This document shows, one piece after another, positions 42,615 through 64,000 of a DNA stretch of 64,000 bases. Within the stretch, counting starts at the first letter, position 1; every line of letters begins with the position of its first letter. The stretch comes from Strongylocentrotus droebachiensis (taxonomy: Eukaryota > Echinodermata > Echinoidea > Camarodonta > Strongylocentrotidae), in NCBI GenBank assembly GCA_035222895.1, contig JAVYIG010009888.1:1-64000 (forward strand), read 5' to 3'. The notes beneath the pieces are model-generated. The model saw only the letters and a list, made by a program, of their open reading frames with translations. It was not told the origin of the DNA and did no database searches. Made by a program: the position numbers and the translations under genes.

Positions 42615-44031
42615 ATCATGTTCCCTGGGTCCACTTCTTTTTTTATTTAGATTTCAATGACCTCCAATTTGTTAGTTCAAGATAAATGTCAATCATTTTT
42701 GCTGATAATACAAACCTTTTTATCTCTGTTAATGATATCAATGACATTAAATGTGCAATGATTACTGAGATGAACAAGGTTCATAATTGGTTCTCTGCCA
42801 ACAAATTAACCCTGAATTATGAAAAGACATGTTATTATGCTGTTCAAACCTAAAAACAAGAAAAAATGTGAGAATGCCTTAAATGTTTTGGTGTGTAATT
42901 ATGAAATACGAGTCAACCCTACAAAATTTCTTGGAGTTCATATTGATGCCAACTTAATCTGGAAAGAACATGTGAATGACATTCGTCAAAAGATATGAAG
43001 GACTATCGGAGTATCGAGTCGACTAAAATAAACATTTCCCCAAAGAATTGTATTATCATTATACATTAACACATTGATTTTATCTCATATTTACATACTG
43101 CAATATCATTTCTGCTCCTCTTCAGACTCACATACAACCTCTTCGACTTGAACTTCATTGGCTGCCTGTACAATAGAGAATAACTTTTAAGATCCTACTA
43201 CTGGTCTACAAGTCTCTCAACCACCGATGTCCCCTGTACATAGCTGACTGCTTGGTTCGTCGTCCTCGAGTCCGAAATACCCGCTCAGCATCATCCATCT
43301 GGATCACTCAGTGTCTTTCTGACAAATATGCTGGTGAATTGTCTTTCCCATCGATTGCTGTAAAACTGTGCAACCAGCTACCTACTGCTGTGCAGACGGC
43401 CTCATCTGTTTACCACTTCAAGAAATTACTCAATTCACATCTATTCTGCTAGAAATTACTTTATTACCAGCCTACATATACTTAACTGATCTTTGAGAAG
43501 TGACTAACTTTTGTTTATAAGTGGCCCAAACATTGTGGAGCGGTGTGTGCAGCGCATTGTAACCGCAAGGAAAAGGGGTTACATCAAATATCTTTTGGAT
43601 GGATTGGATCAACGGGAGCAATTGTTCATTATATTTATTAAATAGAATCATAGTCTTACAGAAACATGCTATACGTATTGTTAACAATGTACCACAGCTA
43701 TCCCATACTGATCTTTTATTTTAAAACTTCAACATTTTGAAAATAATGGAAATAGATGGATTACAGATTGCAGTTTTTATGTTTTCATTTTTTGACAACC
43801 TTTTACCCCAGACATTTAGTGGTCCTTTTTCTTTGATTGTGCAATCCACAGCCACAGTACTCGTACATCAACTTAAAATTTGCCATCATACAAGCATAAT
43901 TTTTCACGCAAAACAATAACTTTCACTGGAGCAAAATTCTGGAATGAAATGCCCAATGAGTTGAAAAAATCAAAGTTACCTGCTCAATGTAAACGCAAAT
44001 ACAAAGATTTTCTTTTGAAAACTGAAAAGTA
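42615..44031 (+). pseudogene. Degenerate LINE reverse transcriptase, split by a second LINE
   Basis: RT remnants with several stops and shifts: a 'VP..' plus 'FNDLQFV' region, FADNTNLFISV (YADD-equivalent, second Asp changed to Asn), KVHNWFSANKLTLNYEKTCY, and FLGVHIDANLIWKEHVNDI. After ~43,625 it resumes with LQKHAIRIVNNVPQLSHTDL and a degraded C terminus ending near 44,031. Inactive. It lies just downstream of caspase B, same strand. Confidence 0.8.
43108..43625 (+). mobile_element. Second, nested LINE 3' fragment
   Basis: Encodes PLRLELHWLPV, one in-frame stop, RITFKILLLVYKSLNHRCPL, RRPRVRNTRSASS and VKLCNQLPTAVQTASSVYHF, ending at a stop near 43,452. A 3' UTR with 'gcgcattgtaaccgcaagg' and a 'tggattggat' end follows. 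The first LINE resumes immediately afterwards, indicating insertion into it. Confidence 0.7.
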
Positions 44032-44135
44032 AACGCTATGGCTGGTTTTGTTTCATTCATTTAAAAAAAAAAACTATCATAGGATTGTGTTCAATTGAGC
44101 ACCCTTTCCATTTCATATGCGTTATTTCATGCAAT

Positions 44136-44138
<3 letters not shown>

Positions 44139-44167
<29 letters not shown>
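44139..44167 (+). repeat. (AC)n microsatellite
   Basis: About 14 uninterrupted AC units. It may represent the 3' tail of the preceding LINE. Confidence 0.9.
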
Positions 44168-44171
<4 letters not shown>

Positions 44172-46732
44172 GTTTGAAATGGAACATTTGACATAATTAT
44201 TCTGTCTGGAATATGTATGTATTACTCAAATATACATGTAGCTAAATCCTGGCAACTCATATATGCCCTCTGAAATAGTACATATCGATACAATGATGCT
44301 AAATTCTATTTCTGAAATATAGTATTTAAAATGTTTAATCTGAAATAATACAAAGATGGTGGAATAGTGAAATTTAACTGTAGCAAGTACTTATTGACAA
44401 ATTTTTGTGGAAGTGAAGGACATATGTTTGTTAATTTAGAAGAAATAGTTTGTGGTTATGAGGTATGGTATAAAGTAATTTGCATAGCTCATTACTGCAT
44501 ATTAGTAAAGTAAAAAATAATGAGTGATACAGTTTATCAGCCCATAGCAGTTTTCCAACGGTCAAAATTAATCAGCATTTCTTCAAATCAGCAACAATTA
44601 TTTGTATTTTCACTCTGTCATAGTTATAAAAATATATACATGTGTATATATATTAAATGAAAGAGTGTGAAAGAAAATTACAAAAATAAATCAACAAGAA
44701 ATTGCCAATGTAGAGATTTTAATGATTATTTTCAATTAAATTGCTCTTATTCATGAATGGCAAAATATACTGCGAAAGAAATGGACTAAAATTTTCCAGT
44801 TTATTTTGCACATTCCAAATTACTGTTCATGTACGATTTGTAATTCAGAGCATTCTGTATCAAAAGATAAACACAAAACGTCACTAAAATATGACACTTA
44901 ACTGCTGTGGTAATCATGGAATGTAAATTTGTATAAAAGGGAAAAGTAAATTATACAAGCATATATTGGCTATCATTATTTGTATACTAGAACACCATAT
45001 CTGCCAACTGTTCTGATTTAATCGAATATTCAAATTTTTCAAAATTCTGAATGATTTTTTTTTTTTTTTTTAAAGCCAAATTTGCCTAGTTTTACTACCG
45101 GTTTGTGCCACAATTTGAGAGTTTGTATATTGCCTTTTTTAAAGGGCTGCACGATCAAGCAGCGAATTTTTATTCTTTTTTTTTATGTACAGATTTACCA
45201 CGTATTGCCAGTTACACTACCGCTGCATACACGGCCATGGTAAGGCTGATCACTTGTTAGGATACAGATTTCTTAGACGGTATTCAAATGTTGGCAGGTT
45301 AATGACAGAAATATATCATACCTCATATCATATCATACCTCATATCATATCAAGAGTAGGCACTTGTGGTTCCTTACAAGTTGCATATGATTAGGAAAAT
45401 TATAACGATTAAAGAGGCGTTCCATCCTGATATTCAGTTGGTTTTTATAAGAGCAGGAAAAAGAGAGAAACATGTAAAAATTTGCACAAAATCCAATCAT
45501 TTTTTTAAAGAAAATTATAAATTAGTTGTTGCTACTTGTGGATAGGACAAATATTATGGCTTTCCCTACCTAAGCCATCTGATCATGGAAATGCAATTAT
45601 TCATAAGAGGTGGTGGATATATTTTGATTACATTACAAAAATTGCCAATTTGGTACAACTCGTGTGATGTGATTTTCATCTGTGCTTGAAAGAGCAAGTT
45701 TTTTAACTTCAAGTTTATATGAACTCTACAGTTTTTATGAAGTAGTTGATTCTCTTGCATGGACAATTTCAACTAGAGACCAAATATTTGTTATGAACTA
45801 CAGTACCTGTATTTATTTTATTAGTATGATATATATTTATTGCCACATCCACATTCCTGAAAAATGGATTTGTTCATTTTAAGCAAGTGATGGTTATGCT
45901 AGATGAGTTTAATGTAATTGTGCATTTGGTCTTTCTGTTTCTTATGTTTAAATTTTGTATCATGATTTTAAGTTGAATATGCATTTTTAATTGTATATGT
46001 TGTTGAAACTGACATTTTATGAAATAGAAAACAATACTCACTGAAAAATCAGTACTAGACCTACATGTTATTGAAAGACTTCATGTATGTATAATCTGCA
46101 TATTGATGCATATTATTTTCACTATTTATTGCATATTATATATGCAAATATTTTTTAAAAGGCAATAACTACTGACATACAGCTGAACAAGGCTCGTGGG
46201 GTCTTATAACATCTTGAATATAGTACTTACAATTCTCTTCATCTAAATGCATATTTGTATTTGATATGCTATTGGAACTACGAGTAACAGGGTTTCATTT
46301 TTGATATGTATTGTATGTTTTCAACAAGAATAAATAACTATGCATTGTATTTATCTTGAATTCAATTTAGCATTGTTGTATTTGTCTTGTTTTATATTTT
46401 ATGGCTACCCCATCAAAGATCACAAGCCGTGCGCTTTCAGGAAATTTCATGTCCTTCCTCCTTATATACATTTTATTTTTCGTTTGTTTGTTTGATTGTA
46501 TAAATCTTTATAAATATTGAATTGTGATTTTGAGATCTTTGATATTAATGTTGTATGACATGCTGACATTTTCTGGCCTGTTACCTTTATACATTGTACA
46601 AGCAAAACTTGTCTGTCAACGTTATAGTGACACTAGGATGTATTTTATAAGATCTGTGTCATATAGGAAACAGAAATGTATATGTAGCTTAATTTTCATG
46701 TATTTCATCCAAAATAAAGAATTACTCCTCTT

Positions 46733-46935
46733 AAAGCGGGACTACACTACATGTACTTGTAGCTACTTGCGCCCTCTATACAGCCAACAATGCCTTAGCG
46801 GTCCCCGTTTATCCCCCATGGTCCCCTTTTTCTGTGTTGATTGAGAGCTGATTTGATGAGATAACCACCTGCCAGTGACCACACAGGGAGGTCTAATCCC
46901 TCCTGGCCAAACTAGTGCAGATAGGCTTTAATTAA
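46733..46935 (+). repeat. ~190-bp dispersed repeat, copy 3 (plus)
   Basis: Begins 'cttaaagcgggactacacta' and ends 'gcagataggctttaatta', with all internal blocks present. Confidence 0.85.
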
Positions 46936-47549
46936 GGCTCGTTCGGATATGACGTGGCAAAACTGCAATTTAAAAAAAAAATGTAGGATGATGTATAATG
47001 TAATACACTTCAGATTTCTGATTCACTTGTCAGATTTTTTTTTTTTTTTTACTTTTTTTTTTGGTCACCCTCTTTAGGCCGATATTTTTCAGATTTGAAT
47101 GTTTAAATTTGTTTCTTCTTTTTTTCCGCCCTCTTTTCGCTGATATTTCTCAGTTTTTAATGCTTTAACACGTGTGTTACGTCTTCATTCCATTGATATC
47201 TTTTCACCTCTTACTCATCCATGGTTTGCACGAGTGAGAATTTTTGAATAATTTGATTTTATGCATTTATATCCTATTTAAACAAACAAAATACATATTT
47301 TTTTTATTCATTAATAAAAAAAAATCTAAAAAACGGTTTAATTTTTTTTTTTTTTTTTTAAATGCCGACCGTAGATTTTCCGATTTTTGGGTCGGTCGCA
47401 AAGGGCAATACAACAAGTTTTTATTTTGGCCTAATTATAACACAGAGCTCAATGATTACGCCCAAGTCCTTTGTTGCGCACAGTTGCCATTCATTTACGC
47501 TACCGGTATATTCATTTACGGCGGTTTACTGTGCCATATCTAAACGAGA

Positions 47550-47760
47550 CTTAAAGGCAGGCTTTACTAATTCAGCTAGAAGGGATTAGACCACCCAGCG
47601 AGCCAGCGAGGTCACTGTGACAGGTGGCTATCTCATTAACTCAGCTCTCATTTAACATAAGAAAAAGAGGATCATGGGGGACCAACAGGCACCGATTGGG
47701 GAAGTTTTCTATATAGAGGGAGCAAGTAGCTACAAGTAGGACAGTGTACCTTTAATAGTA
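47550..47760 (-). repeat. ~190-bp dispersed repeat, copy 4 (minus)
   Basis: Inverted relative to copy 5, ~150 bp away. It reads 'agaagggattagaccaccca', 'aagaggatcatgggggacca', 'ggcaccgattggggaagttt', ending 'acagtgtaccttta'. Confidence 0.88.
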
Positions 47761-47904
47761 CTTTATGATTACCCCTGAAACATACATCCATGATCCATTA
47801 ACCAGTTGAAAACTAAATTCTCCTATTCAGGACTACCGCTAGTTTATTTTTAGGCTGAAAACTATTCTCTAGATGTCCAGTATTTCTTGAAGTGAATTTC
47901 CCAT

Positions 47905-48095
47905 TTTTTTTAAGCCCCACTGTCCTACTTGTAGCTCCTTGCTCCCTCTAGATAGAAAACTTCCCCAATCGGTGCCTGTTGTTCCCCCATGATCCTCTTT
48001 TTCTTATGTTAATTGAGAGCCGAGTTTATGAGATAGCCACCTGTCAATGACCTGGCTGGATGGTCTAATCCCTACTGGCCTAGTAGTATTGACGG
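47905..48095 (+). repeat. ~190-bp dispersed repeat, copy 5 (plus)
   Basis: Shares with copy 4 variants absent from the other copies ('aaaacttccccaatcggtgcctgtt'), so these two are each other's closest relatives and form a long hairpin-capable pair. Confidence 0.88.
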
Positions 48096-49871
48096 TCTTT
48101 AATATCTCCTCATAATTCTATTAAAAATTCTTCCAAAATCATATTGCAGTCCGCTAGATTGTACAGACTGGCTTAGTTTTTATTTGAAGAATATGTGATC
48201 AACCCTGCTAGAAGCTGTATAAAACTCTTTTCTTTGTGACTGAGATGAGATCACTACAAAGCACTACCGGTATATAAACTGAGCAGGGTAATTTACACAT
48301 TTCATTTCCTGTTTCACGTACACATACATTGACCTAGCTTTTCCACAAAGTGCACACTATATAAGGAAGTAGGATATGACTTTAATAAAAGCCAGTACTA
48401 ATGTATGTAACACAGCATACATGTATATGGTAAACACATGTAAGATATGCAGAAAGTACATTAAAGGCTTGTTCAGAAATGGCTGGGTAAACAGCCGCCA
48501 CCACAAAAGCTACTACACTATGATTATTATGTATGAACTAAATATACAAACTAAATATCCAAAATTGTGACACATTATGTAAATGTTCATTGTAAAGGGC
48601 AATTTTCCCCCAAAATAAGTATCTGCTTTTCCTGTCGAGTGAGGGGTTTCCCTACAACTCATTTTCAGTAAAATGCACCCTCATCTCATTCGACTACATG
48701 AATTTATTCCAATTTATTTAATCGATTGGCATTTTATATGAAGGTATATTAAATATGCTCCCATTATTTACATGGGTCACCAAAGTCAACAAAGTCAACA
48801 CAAGGTCGATTGGGTATTGTAATAAATTGAGTTTGGTTTTTTTCAAGCCTACCAAGAATGAAATTTGTATTTTAGACAATCAAAAAGCACTCTCAAAATT
48901 TAATGTAAATCGACTGTACTTAAAAATTACTTTTCTTTCTTATTAATTTAAATATTATAGAGAAAATGTCCCCACTGTAAAATATGCTGTAGTACATGTA
49001 TGTTCAATTATAATTATAGCCTTGTTAACAGAGACTGTATTGAACCACCTTTTAAAAAATAGGGCATTGGCCCAAGGCCAATTATAACTTCATAACCACT
49101 GTGTACTTCCGAATGTTACCATAAATAGAAGTGCATATACACAGAGGGGCCTTTGATGAGAGAATTTTTCTTTTTCTTTCATGATTCAAACCTCCCATGC
49201 CATTCATGTACATGTAATATTGTCACATTTTTTGTCTTCTCCTTCTTTAGAGGTGATTTACAATGTCAAGGGGAACCAAGGGTTATAAACTTAAACTCAT
49301 ATACTGTAGCTCAGTGGAGGAAAAGTTTGGACTTTGAACATGGACTATAAAACCTGAACTCAAAATAGTATTAGTGAAATATAATGCAAATAGCTATTTA
49401 TGTCCCATTGTCTGTTTGGAGCCGAAAGGGTGTTAAGTTGTGAAAGGCACCAACGTATGAAGTTTAATTCATATCAGCTCAGTGGAGGAGAAGTTGTGGC
49501 TTAGCTCATGCACTATAAAATGTGAATGTGAAATAGCTATTTGCGTTATATTTCACTAATACTATTTAAAACATATTGTCTGTTTTGAGCAAGAAGGGCA
49601 TTATCTCATGAAAGGCCTTAATTTGTATACTTTCAACATCTAAATTTTATATTGATTTTTATCATGTGCAGTATATTGTAACCATTACAATTCAGTCTCT
49701 CGACCGCAAAAATGTAATATATTCAATAAAATTCTTCAAACGATCAATTTCATACAAAGTTAGGGTCAATCTGACTCCAAACAGACGAAATCTATAAGAT
49801 GAATAACTGCACGACTTCACATAAAAAAAAAGAGACTTGTAAAGACATCTTGTATGATAAAGACAACAGGT

Positions 49872-49877
49872 TTATTC
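49872..49877 (-). terminator. Candidate distal poly(A) signal
   Basis: TTTATT on the plus strand (AATAAA on minus), 5.4 kb past the G-beta stop, where the repeat-poor stretch ends. Confidence 0.4.
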
Positions 49878-51230
49878 AATATGCTCAACCCACAATCTTA
49901 CAGTTACAGAAATGAGGGGGTACAATATACAAGTATGACCAACAAACAGTTTTTTTTTAATACACAAAACACATTCACTACTTTCACACATCAGGCTGCA
50001 AACAAATAAGACGCTTGAATAGTAATCGTTATTCTACCTACTCAAATCATGTCCCCTCTCATCCTTAATCTCAATCAAGATTTTTTAGTTTACAGAGCTC
50101 AAATGCTGGTTTTATTTCGCTCACGTCACTACAAAATGAGCACGTTTCCTCCTTCTCTCTTTGCCGTCATGATTTCTTTTTTTTTAAGGATAAGTTTCGA
50201 CTCGACTTGAAAAACTTCTATGATTGGCATCATTCCAACACATACACCAATGAATTTTTTTTTTCTGTGTAAAGAGAGCATTGCGAGCCACACCTTTTTG
50301 ACCGTTGCTTTGCAAGAGCAACAAGCGTCACTTATTTGACATAATTCAATAACTTTACAATAGGCTAATTATACAATAATAATATTAAAAAATGTCCCAC
50401 GTTTCTCTACATATACGACTAGAAAGATCAAAATCTTGCCATGTATTTACGCTGTCATGGCGATTTCTACGTGCGGAGCCGGAGCTCCAGTGATTTATAT
50501 TAAAAAGTGCCGCTTAAGAATCCGTGTCGGAACCCGGGAAGCGTGCATTTTCGCAACCCCGTTCCTGCGTACAGATCAGTAAAGGCCTGATGTTTTTTAC
50601 ACCATACATTGTAAATTGCTACCAATACAAGAAAAAAAAGTTGAAATTACATTTTCTCTTTTTTTGTTTGTCAAAATTCATCTTCTCCAGCTTATCTGTG
50701 CTCAAATATAACAACAAATCTAGCAAACTACAATGATTAGCTAAGTAGCCAACATTCTCTCTCATATTTTTTTTGTATTTTTTTTCTATAGTTTTTGTTG
50801 GCAAAAATGGTATACATTAGCAAGAAAAAACTGTACATTCCTAGCCGAGTATACAATGAAAAAGGAATGGAAAACCCCCAAGGTCGTATAGTACCTATAT
50901 AGCAAACAACTGTACAAATATATTATACTTTTTTAATTCTCTTTTCTTGTTTTTGACAATTATCAATACACAAGGGTTAACTTCAAAGTAAAAACAAACA
51001 GAATCTTTATGAGGACGAAGGCAAATACAAAATAATAGTAATAATAAAGATAATAACAATAAATTTGTTTAAAATGGAACGAGTGCCATCAATCTAAATT
51101 TTGTTAATGAAATGCCGACAGTGTTGGGTCAACAGCTACGATATCTTCATCCTGATAAGTAAAATATGCAAAGTAACAATCTGCAGTATTTTCAAATGTG
51201 TGCAGCTAATTGAGCTAATGTAAGCGGATA

Positions 51231-51437
51231 GTGAGTACATTACAAGCTCAGACAAACATTCATACAGGTGAAAGAAAAACTTCACATGATATTTGCAGTG
51301 TCTGCCACATCCGATCTTCCTCAAATTTGATCTATAAAAGGCATATTGGAATTCAATTACGACTATCACGAGAACAGTCGGTCAGAATTCAAATTGAGTT
51401 ATTTAAAGATTTTGTTTTTAAATCTCCCATGATCTGA
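51231..51437 (+). pseudogene. Degenerate C2H2 zinc-finger relic
   Basis: The plus strand reads NIHTGERKTSHDICSVCHIR, then SSSNLIYKRHIG. It has the inter-finger linker (HTGE), C-x2-C and the first His at the correct distance, but no second His. It lies antisense within the presumed G-beta 3' UTR. A single broken finger is not a gene. Confidence 0.5.
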
Positions 51438-54400
51438 TCTGCATCATATTCCAAATTGCGTTCTCTTTGCATGTAACACTAAAAACACATCAAAAGTACA
51501 CCTACAAACAAAAATAAATAAATTAAGAATAATCAATCCTACTTTTGTACATAAAAAGATACCATTTCTTCTTTTGAACACAATAAATACAAATTTTGGT
51601 CAACTGGATTTCAACACTCATGAGATGGACATTACTTCACCATGTAAGAGGAGAGGGGCAGAGATTCCCTTTTTTAATTTTTAATAAATCAAACAAGATA
51701 CAATTATTCGTCTTTTAAAAAACCAGAATATATTCATTCCTAAATTTTAAGGTGCAGAGGAGAAATTCGAGTAAAATATAATATTGACAGAAGCCATATT
51801 ACATCTATTTCATTTATTTACCATTTACTCATACAAAATCTTGAATTCTACATAATATCAGAACACACTTCATTTATTCTGCCAAGTCAAACGTCCATAT
51901 TTATACAAACAAGATGAATAACATGATTCTCAGTTCTCGGTTTAACAAACACGATTTCTATCTATCCCGGTGAGAGCATCTGAATACTTCACACAAGAAA
52001 AAAATTCAACGATTTGCAAAAAAGATTGCTCTTCGAAAATTTGAGATCGACTTCATCAAACAAGTTGTAAAAAGTAATTCAAATGCAATGATCACATCAA
52101 ATATGATTTGTTTTCTTCTTCTTAATTAGTTACATAGTTTTACAGCCCAGCTAAAATGCATTGTAATGCCATCAGGAGGCAAGGGGGTACAGGACACATA
52201 AGAAAGGGAAAAAAGAAGAATCTGAATGTATTCAATAAATTACTAAGCACGTCCAGAAAACCGTTTCGATATGACTTATGCTAATTCTATCTTAATTTTT
52301 TTTTTAAATCAAGTAAACACACTTTTCTTCCACAGAATGTTAGATAAACACCACCCTCAAGAGAAGCAACAATCAATTATACATCCATTATTTAGCCAGC
52401 GGCAATTTCTTATTCCTTAACCCGAAAAAAGGTAATATTTGTGCATCAGCAAACCTACAAATTACAACAACACACAAAGAGATGCTTAGACATGTATTTA
52501 AAAAATAAAAATAAAAAAAAAATGTTGGAAAAAAAAAATGTATTTGTTGTGTAATTGCTTGTGTAAATGATAACATAAAAAAGAGAACATTACAAGTAGT
52601 GGATGACAAGAGAGACATGCAGCTGCCGATAGGAGTAGTACATCTCCAATACATTGTTACCATATGAAGACGCTTTTATAGGGTGGAGCACAACACGCTG
52701 GATCTGATTCAGTGCAACGTTCCTCGGCCCCGTTCACACTGCCCAACCTATCAGAGCAAATGACCTGCACATGCGTGACCACACACAGAAAGCTAGAAAC
52801 GTCAAAGAACGTTAACACTGTTCATAGATTTCTAACTTGTGGCATCACAGTCATGTGCAGTTGACCGAAGCAGTATGAATAGATAGGATGCCTGCATGTT
52901 CATCATCAACACAATCTGTATTGTTTGGGTAGTCGGGCATTGTGAACAGGCTCGTATTGCATAAACCCCTCCCAACACTTGCACACTCACTCGCACATAC
53001 CTTGTTAATGGCTCCCACATTCACTGGGGCATGTTAATCTCCACACTGTTCAACCTTACTTAACATGCTGGATCTGAGCATAGCTTTCGACTAGTTTTTT
53101 ACAAAAAACAAATATGGCAGAACAACTCCTCTGTCGATTTTTCAAATATCCTAATTTAAGGTACGCACAGGAATAACCTTCAATAGCTCCTGATAAACAA
53201 AGACATGTAATTCGGCATGATTTAACTTATCTCAGCCCTAGATCTTTGATGCTTTGGATCTTAGCATGTACAGGTAAAGAGAATCAAGAAAACCTCCCAA
53301 CGCCTTACTCCCAAGCACCCAATGCCTATTACATCCATCATGCCATTGTGGTAGCCAATTCTTCCATTTCTAATACAAGTCTGCATATGTGCAAAGGACA
53401 TGTGCTTTTGTTTAAATAAAAAAAACTAGTCAAGCAAAAGACACACGAGCTAATATATATATATACACAAGGAAAAAATGGGTTGTAGTTTGTTTGCGAG
53501 GAAAAAGGTGCCAATTTGAGCACTTCCTCTTTCGACTTGTACATGTGTAACAACTTATTGAGTTCCAACTTAGTTTGGCATTTTTTTCCCTTCATACACT
53601 TCTGTTGTCGACGTTGGACCCCAAATCATTGCACTATTCCATACACAAATATAAAACTGAAACCAAAGAGAGAGAAAAAAAATATATATATGAGCACGAA
53701 ACTTCTGTAGACAACGCCACCTAGAAGGTTTTGAATTTGCATTTCAATTTAAACACGTTCCAAAAATGGAAAAGAAAGTTCACCGGTTCACATACAAAGA
53801 CTATATCTAGGTGGTATTAGGTGGTCTATACAAACATGTTCACATAGCACTTTGGCTATGCAGTACAATTCATTGAAAAATGGTTGGTGTGCATGCTACA
53901 TATGCTAGAGAAATTGAAAAAAAAAAAAAAAAGGAAAATTAAAACAAAACGAAAACGTGCTGAAACGATCTACAACGTTTTGTTTTTTATAACGTTTGGA
54001 GGCAATATCAATAGCAAGAGACAAACATAGAAATGACTGCTACTCGGCTGAATGTATAACCAGCAGCTGACAAACATTCGATATTTTTTTTTTAACATTC
54101 AATTTATGAACTACTCTACTTTGCAGTACTGACATGTGCACGAATTAGGCACATACAGTTTTTTTTCTCCTCTTAATCATTGTAAGAATTTAAATATTCA
54201 CTTGTAACAGGTCAGAATATACACTGTCTATACACAGGATGGACGAGGACTAGGCATCTCTTTAAAAAGATGTTACACGTTTAAGACAAAAGTCCATGCC
54301 TCAAAGAGTTTTTTTTTTGTATTTTTTTTGTATTTTTTTTTTCTTCAATAATTTTTTTAGATACAGCTGATAAGCTAACCAACAGTACATCATAAAGTTA

Positions 54401-55278
54401 GTGGGTTTTTCTTTATACAAAAAAAGAGGGTGAATGAAGACAACAGAACCGAGAGAAATTCAGTGGCAGGATGGGAAATGATAATATGAACAAGAGGCTT
54501 TTTCCATCATTTATAACTCGCACTCATACTCACAATTGATATTACGCACGCGCACACACGCACACAAATAAGAAAGAGATATATTATCCACATCTACGTT
54601 TTTGCCATACAACACACCCACTTGTTTTTCATGTTTTTTAACGTTTTTATCCTTCCAGAGCATAATAAAACCCACCCCGTTCGTTCACATCTAATTAATC
54701 ACAAAGAGAATTATAATCGGTTGGGGCCCCTGTTCGTAGCAAAAAGCTAGTCCACAGAAGAATCACACACCGCGTCAAAATCGACACGTGCTACCAACTA
54801 GCTGCCATGGTGAGAACACAGACATCCGTCACCGGTATAGTTTTTTTTCGTAAGCTGACGTCACATGTAACATGTCTCTACACTACTACATTATTTTGAA
54901 AACAAACTAACAAAAAGAAAGGAAAAAAAATGGTTTAAAATCTTGAAAAAACATGATGCAACTTTTGCAGAGAATGTCTAGTTTTTAAACCTCTCTCTCA
55001 CATAAACACTCATCAAGAATATGAATAATTATTAAATCAAGATTACATGGTGAATTCTTTTCCATTTTCAGAGTCTCGTTTAACGCTACGTGTATAAGTA
55101 AGTGATTCAAACTTTTCTTAAGATGCCTGCTGGAGATTAATTTTTTTGTTTTGTTGAAGGTGGTGGTGATACATAGCATTCCACATGTCTTTTAAAAAGT
55201 GTTTCTTTGTTTAATATTCTCACAAACTCTGCTAGGGTTTTCTAAAGTGATGGTGGCTCGCCCACCACTGATCCATCC

Positions 55279-63815
<8,537 letters not shown>

Positions 63816-64000
63816 CTGCTTAGAAAATAGAATAAAAACCAGATACGTTCTCATTAATTACATGTTCATTCAATACAGTAATATATGTAATTGATCACAT
63901 TGTGAAACTTCTATATCCTGTTTTGGCCCATTATATGCTTACTGAAAAAATGATAGTTTAACAGAGCTTTCTATTTTCTAACGCCTCTCAATAACATAAT

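Larger units (their letters stand above)
44168..49849. other. AT-rich convergent intergenic interval
   Basis: Lies between the caspase B end and the 3' end of the G-beta gene. No coding exon was recognised. It contains three copies of the ~190-bp repeat and T- or A-rich runs. Part of it may be 3' UTR of caspase B, which cannot be decided from sequence alone. Confidence 0.5.
49850..55278 (-). other. GNB1: Probable 3' UTR of the G-protein beta gene (~5.4 kb)
   Basis: This is uninterrupted AT-rich sequence between the G-beta stop codon (55,279-55,281) and a canonical poly(A) hexamer at 49,872-49,877. Unlike the rest of the window it carries almost no identifiable transposons or poly-G/C runs, consistent with transcribed, constrained sequence. 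Other AATAAA-type hexamers inside it could give shorter forms. Inference; no transcript evidence. Confidence 0.5.

Overview
This is eukaryotic nuclear DNA from a metazoan. The introns have GT-AG boundaries, the gaps between genes are AT-rich, and the window is crowded with retrotransposon and TIR-transposon debris. A marine invertebrate deuterostome is the best guess, most likely an echinoderm such as a sea urchin. That guess rests on CARD-caspase expansion, CR1/L2-like LINEs, recurrent ACCGGTA and TACATGTA words and frequent poly-G/C runs. No species-level claim is supported.

Layout: (1) 1-3,480 is non-coding DNA resembling the 3' flank of caspase A, so another caspase copy probably lies just upstream of the window. 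(2) 3,480-11,690 is a repeat field with a 5'-truncated LINE and a 2.7-kb foldback-type TIR element filled with a ~107-bp satellite. (3) 11,691-24,065 (+) is caspase A, eight coding exons, 438 codons plus stop. (4) 24,066-31,999 is its 3' flank and a dense set of inverted-repeat elements, one carrying a broken zinc-finger fragment. (5) 32,000-42,436 (+) is caspase B, eight coding exons with matching intron phases, 433 codons plus stop. (6) 42,437-49,850 holds nested degenerate LINEs and copies of a ~190-bp dispersed repeat. (7) 49,850-63,815 (-) is the 3' part of a heterotrimeric G-protein beta subunit gene (GNB1/2/4 type). It has six coding exons of 64, 163, 67, 202, 217 and 107 nt, matching residues ~68-340 of the 340-aa family, and a probable ~5.4-kb 3' UTR. 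Its first ~67 codons lie beyond position 64,000.

The two caspases each have an N-terminal CARD like that of caspase-9 and caspase-2, a linker, a p20-like domain with catalytic His and QACRG Cys, an Asp-containing inter-subunit linker, and a p10-like domain closer in motif to caspase-3/7 (SWR, GSWF, VN..., final LTK.L.FF). They are tandem paralogues and convergent with the G-beta gene. Comparing them gives two internal dating markers: a LINE present only in intron 2 of A, and a 30-bp coding minisatellite expanded only in B. Exon coordinates were derived by hand from splice consensus, reading-frame continuity and alignment of A to B (or of G-beta to its family). No database search or transcript data was used.
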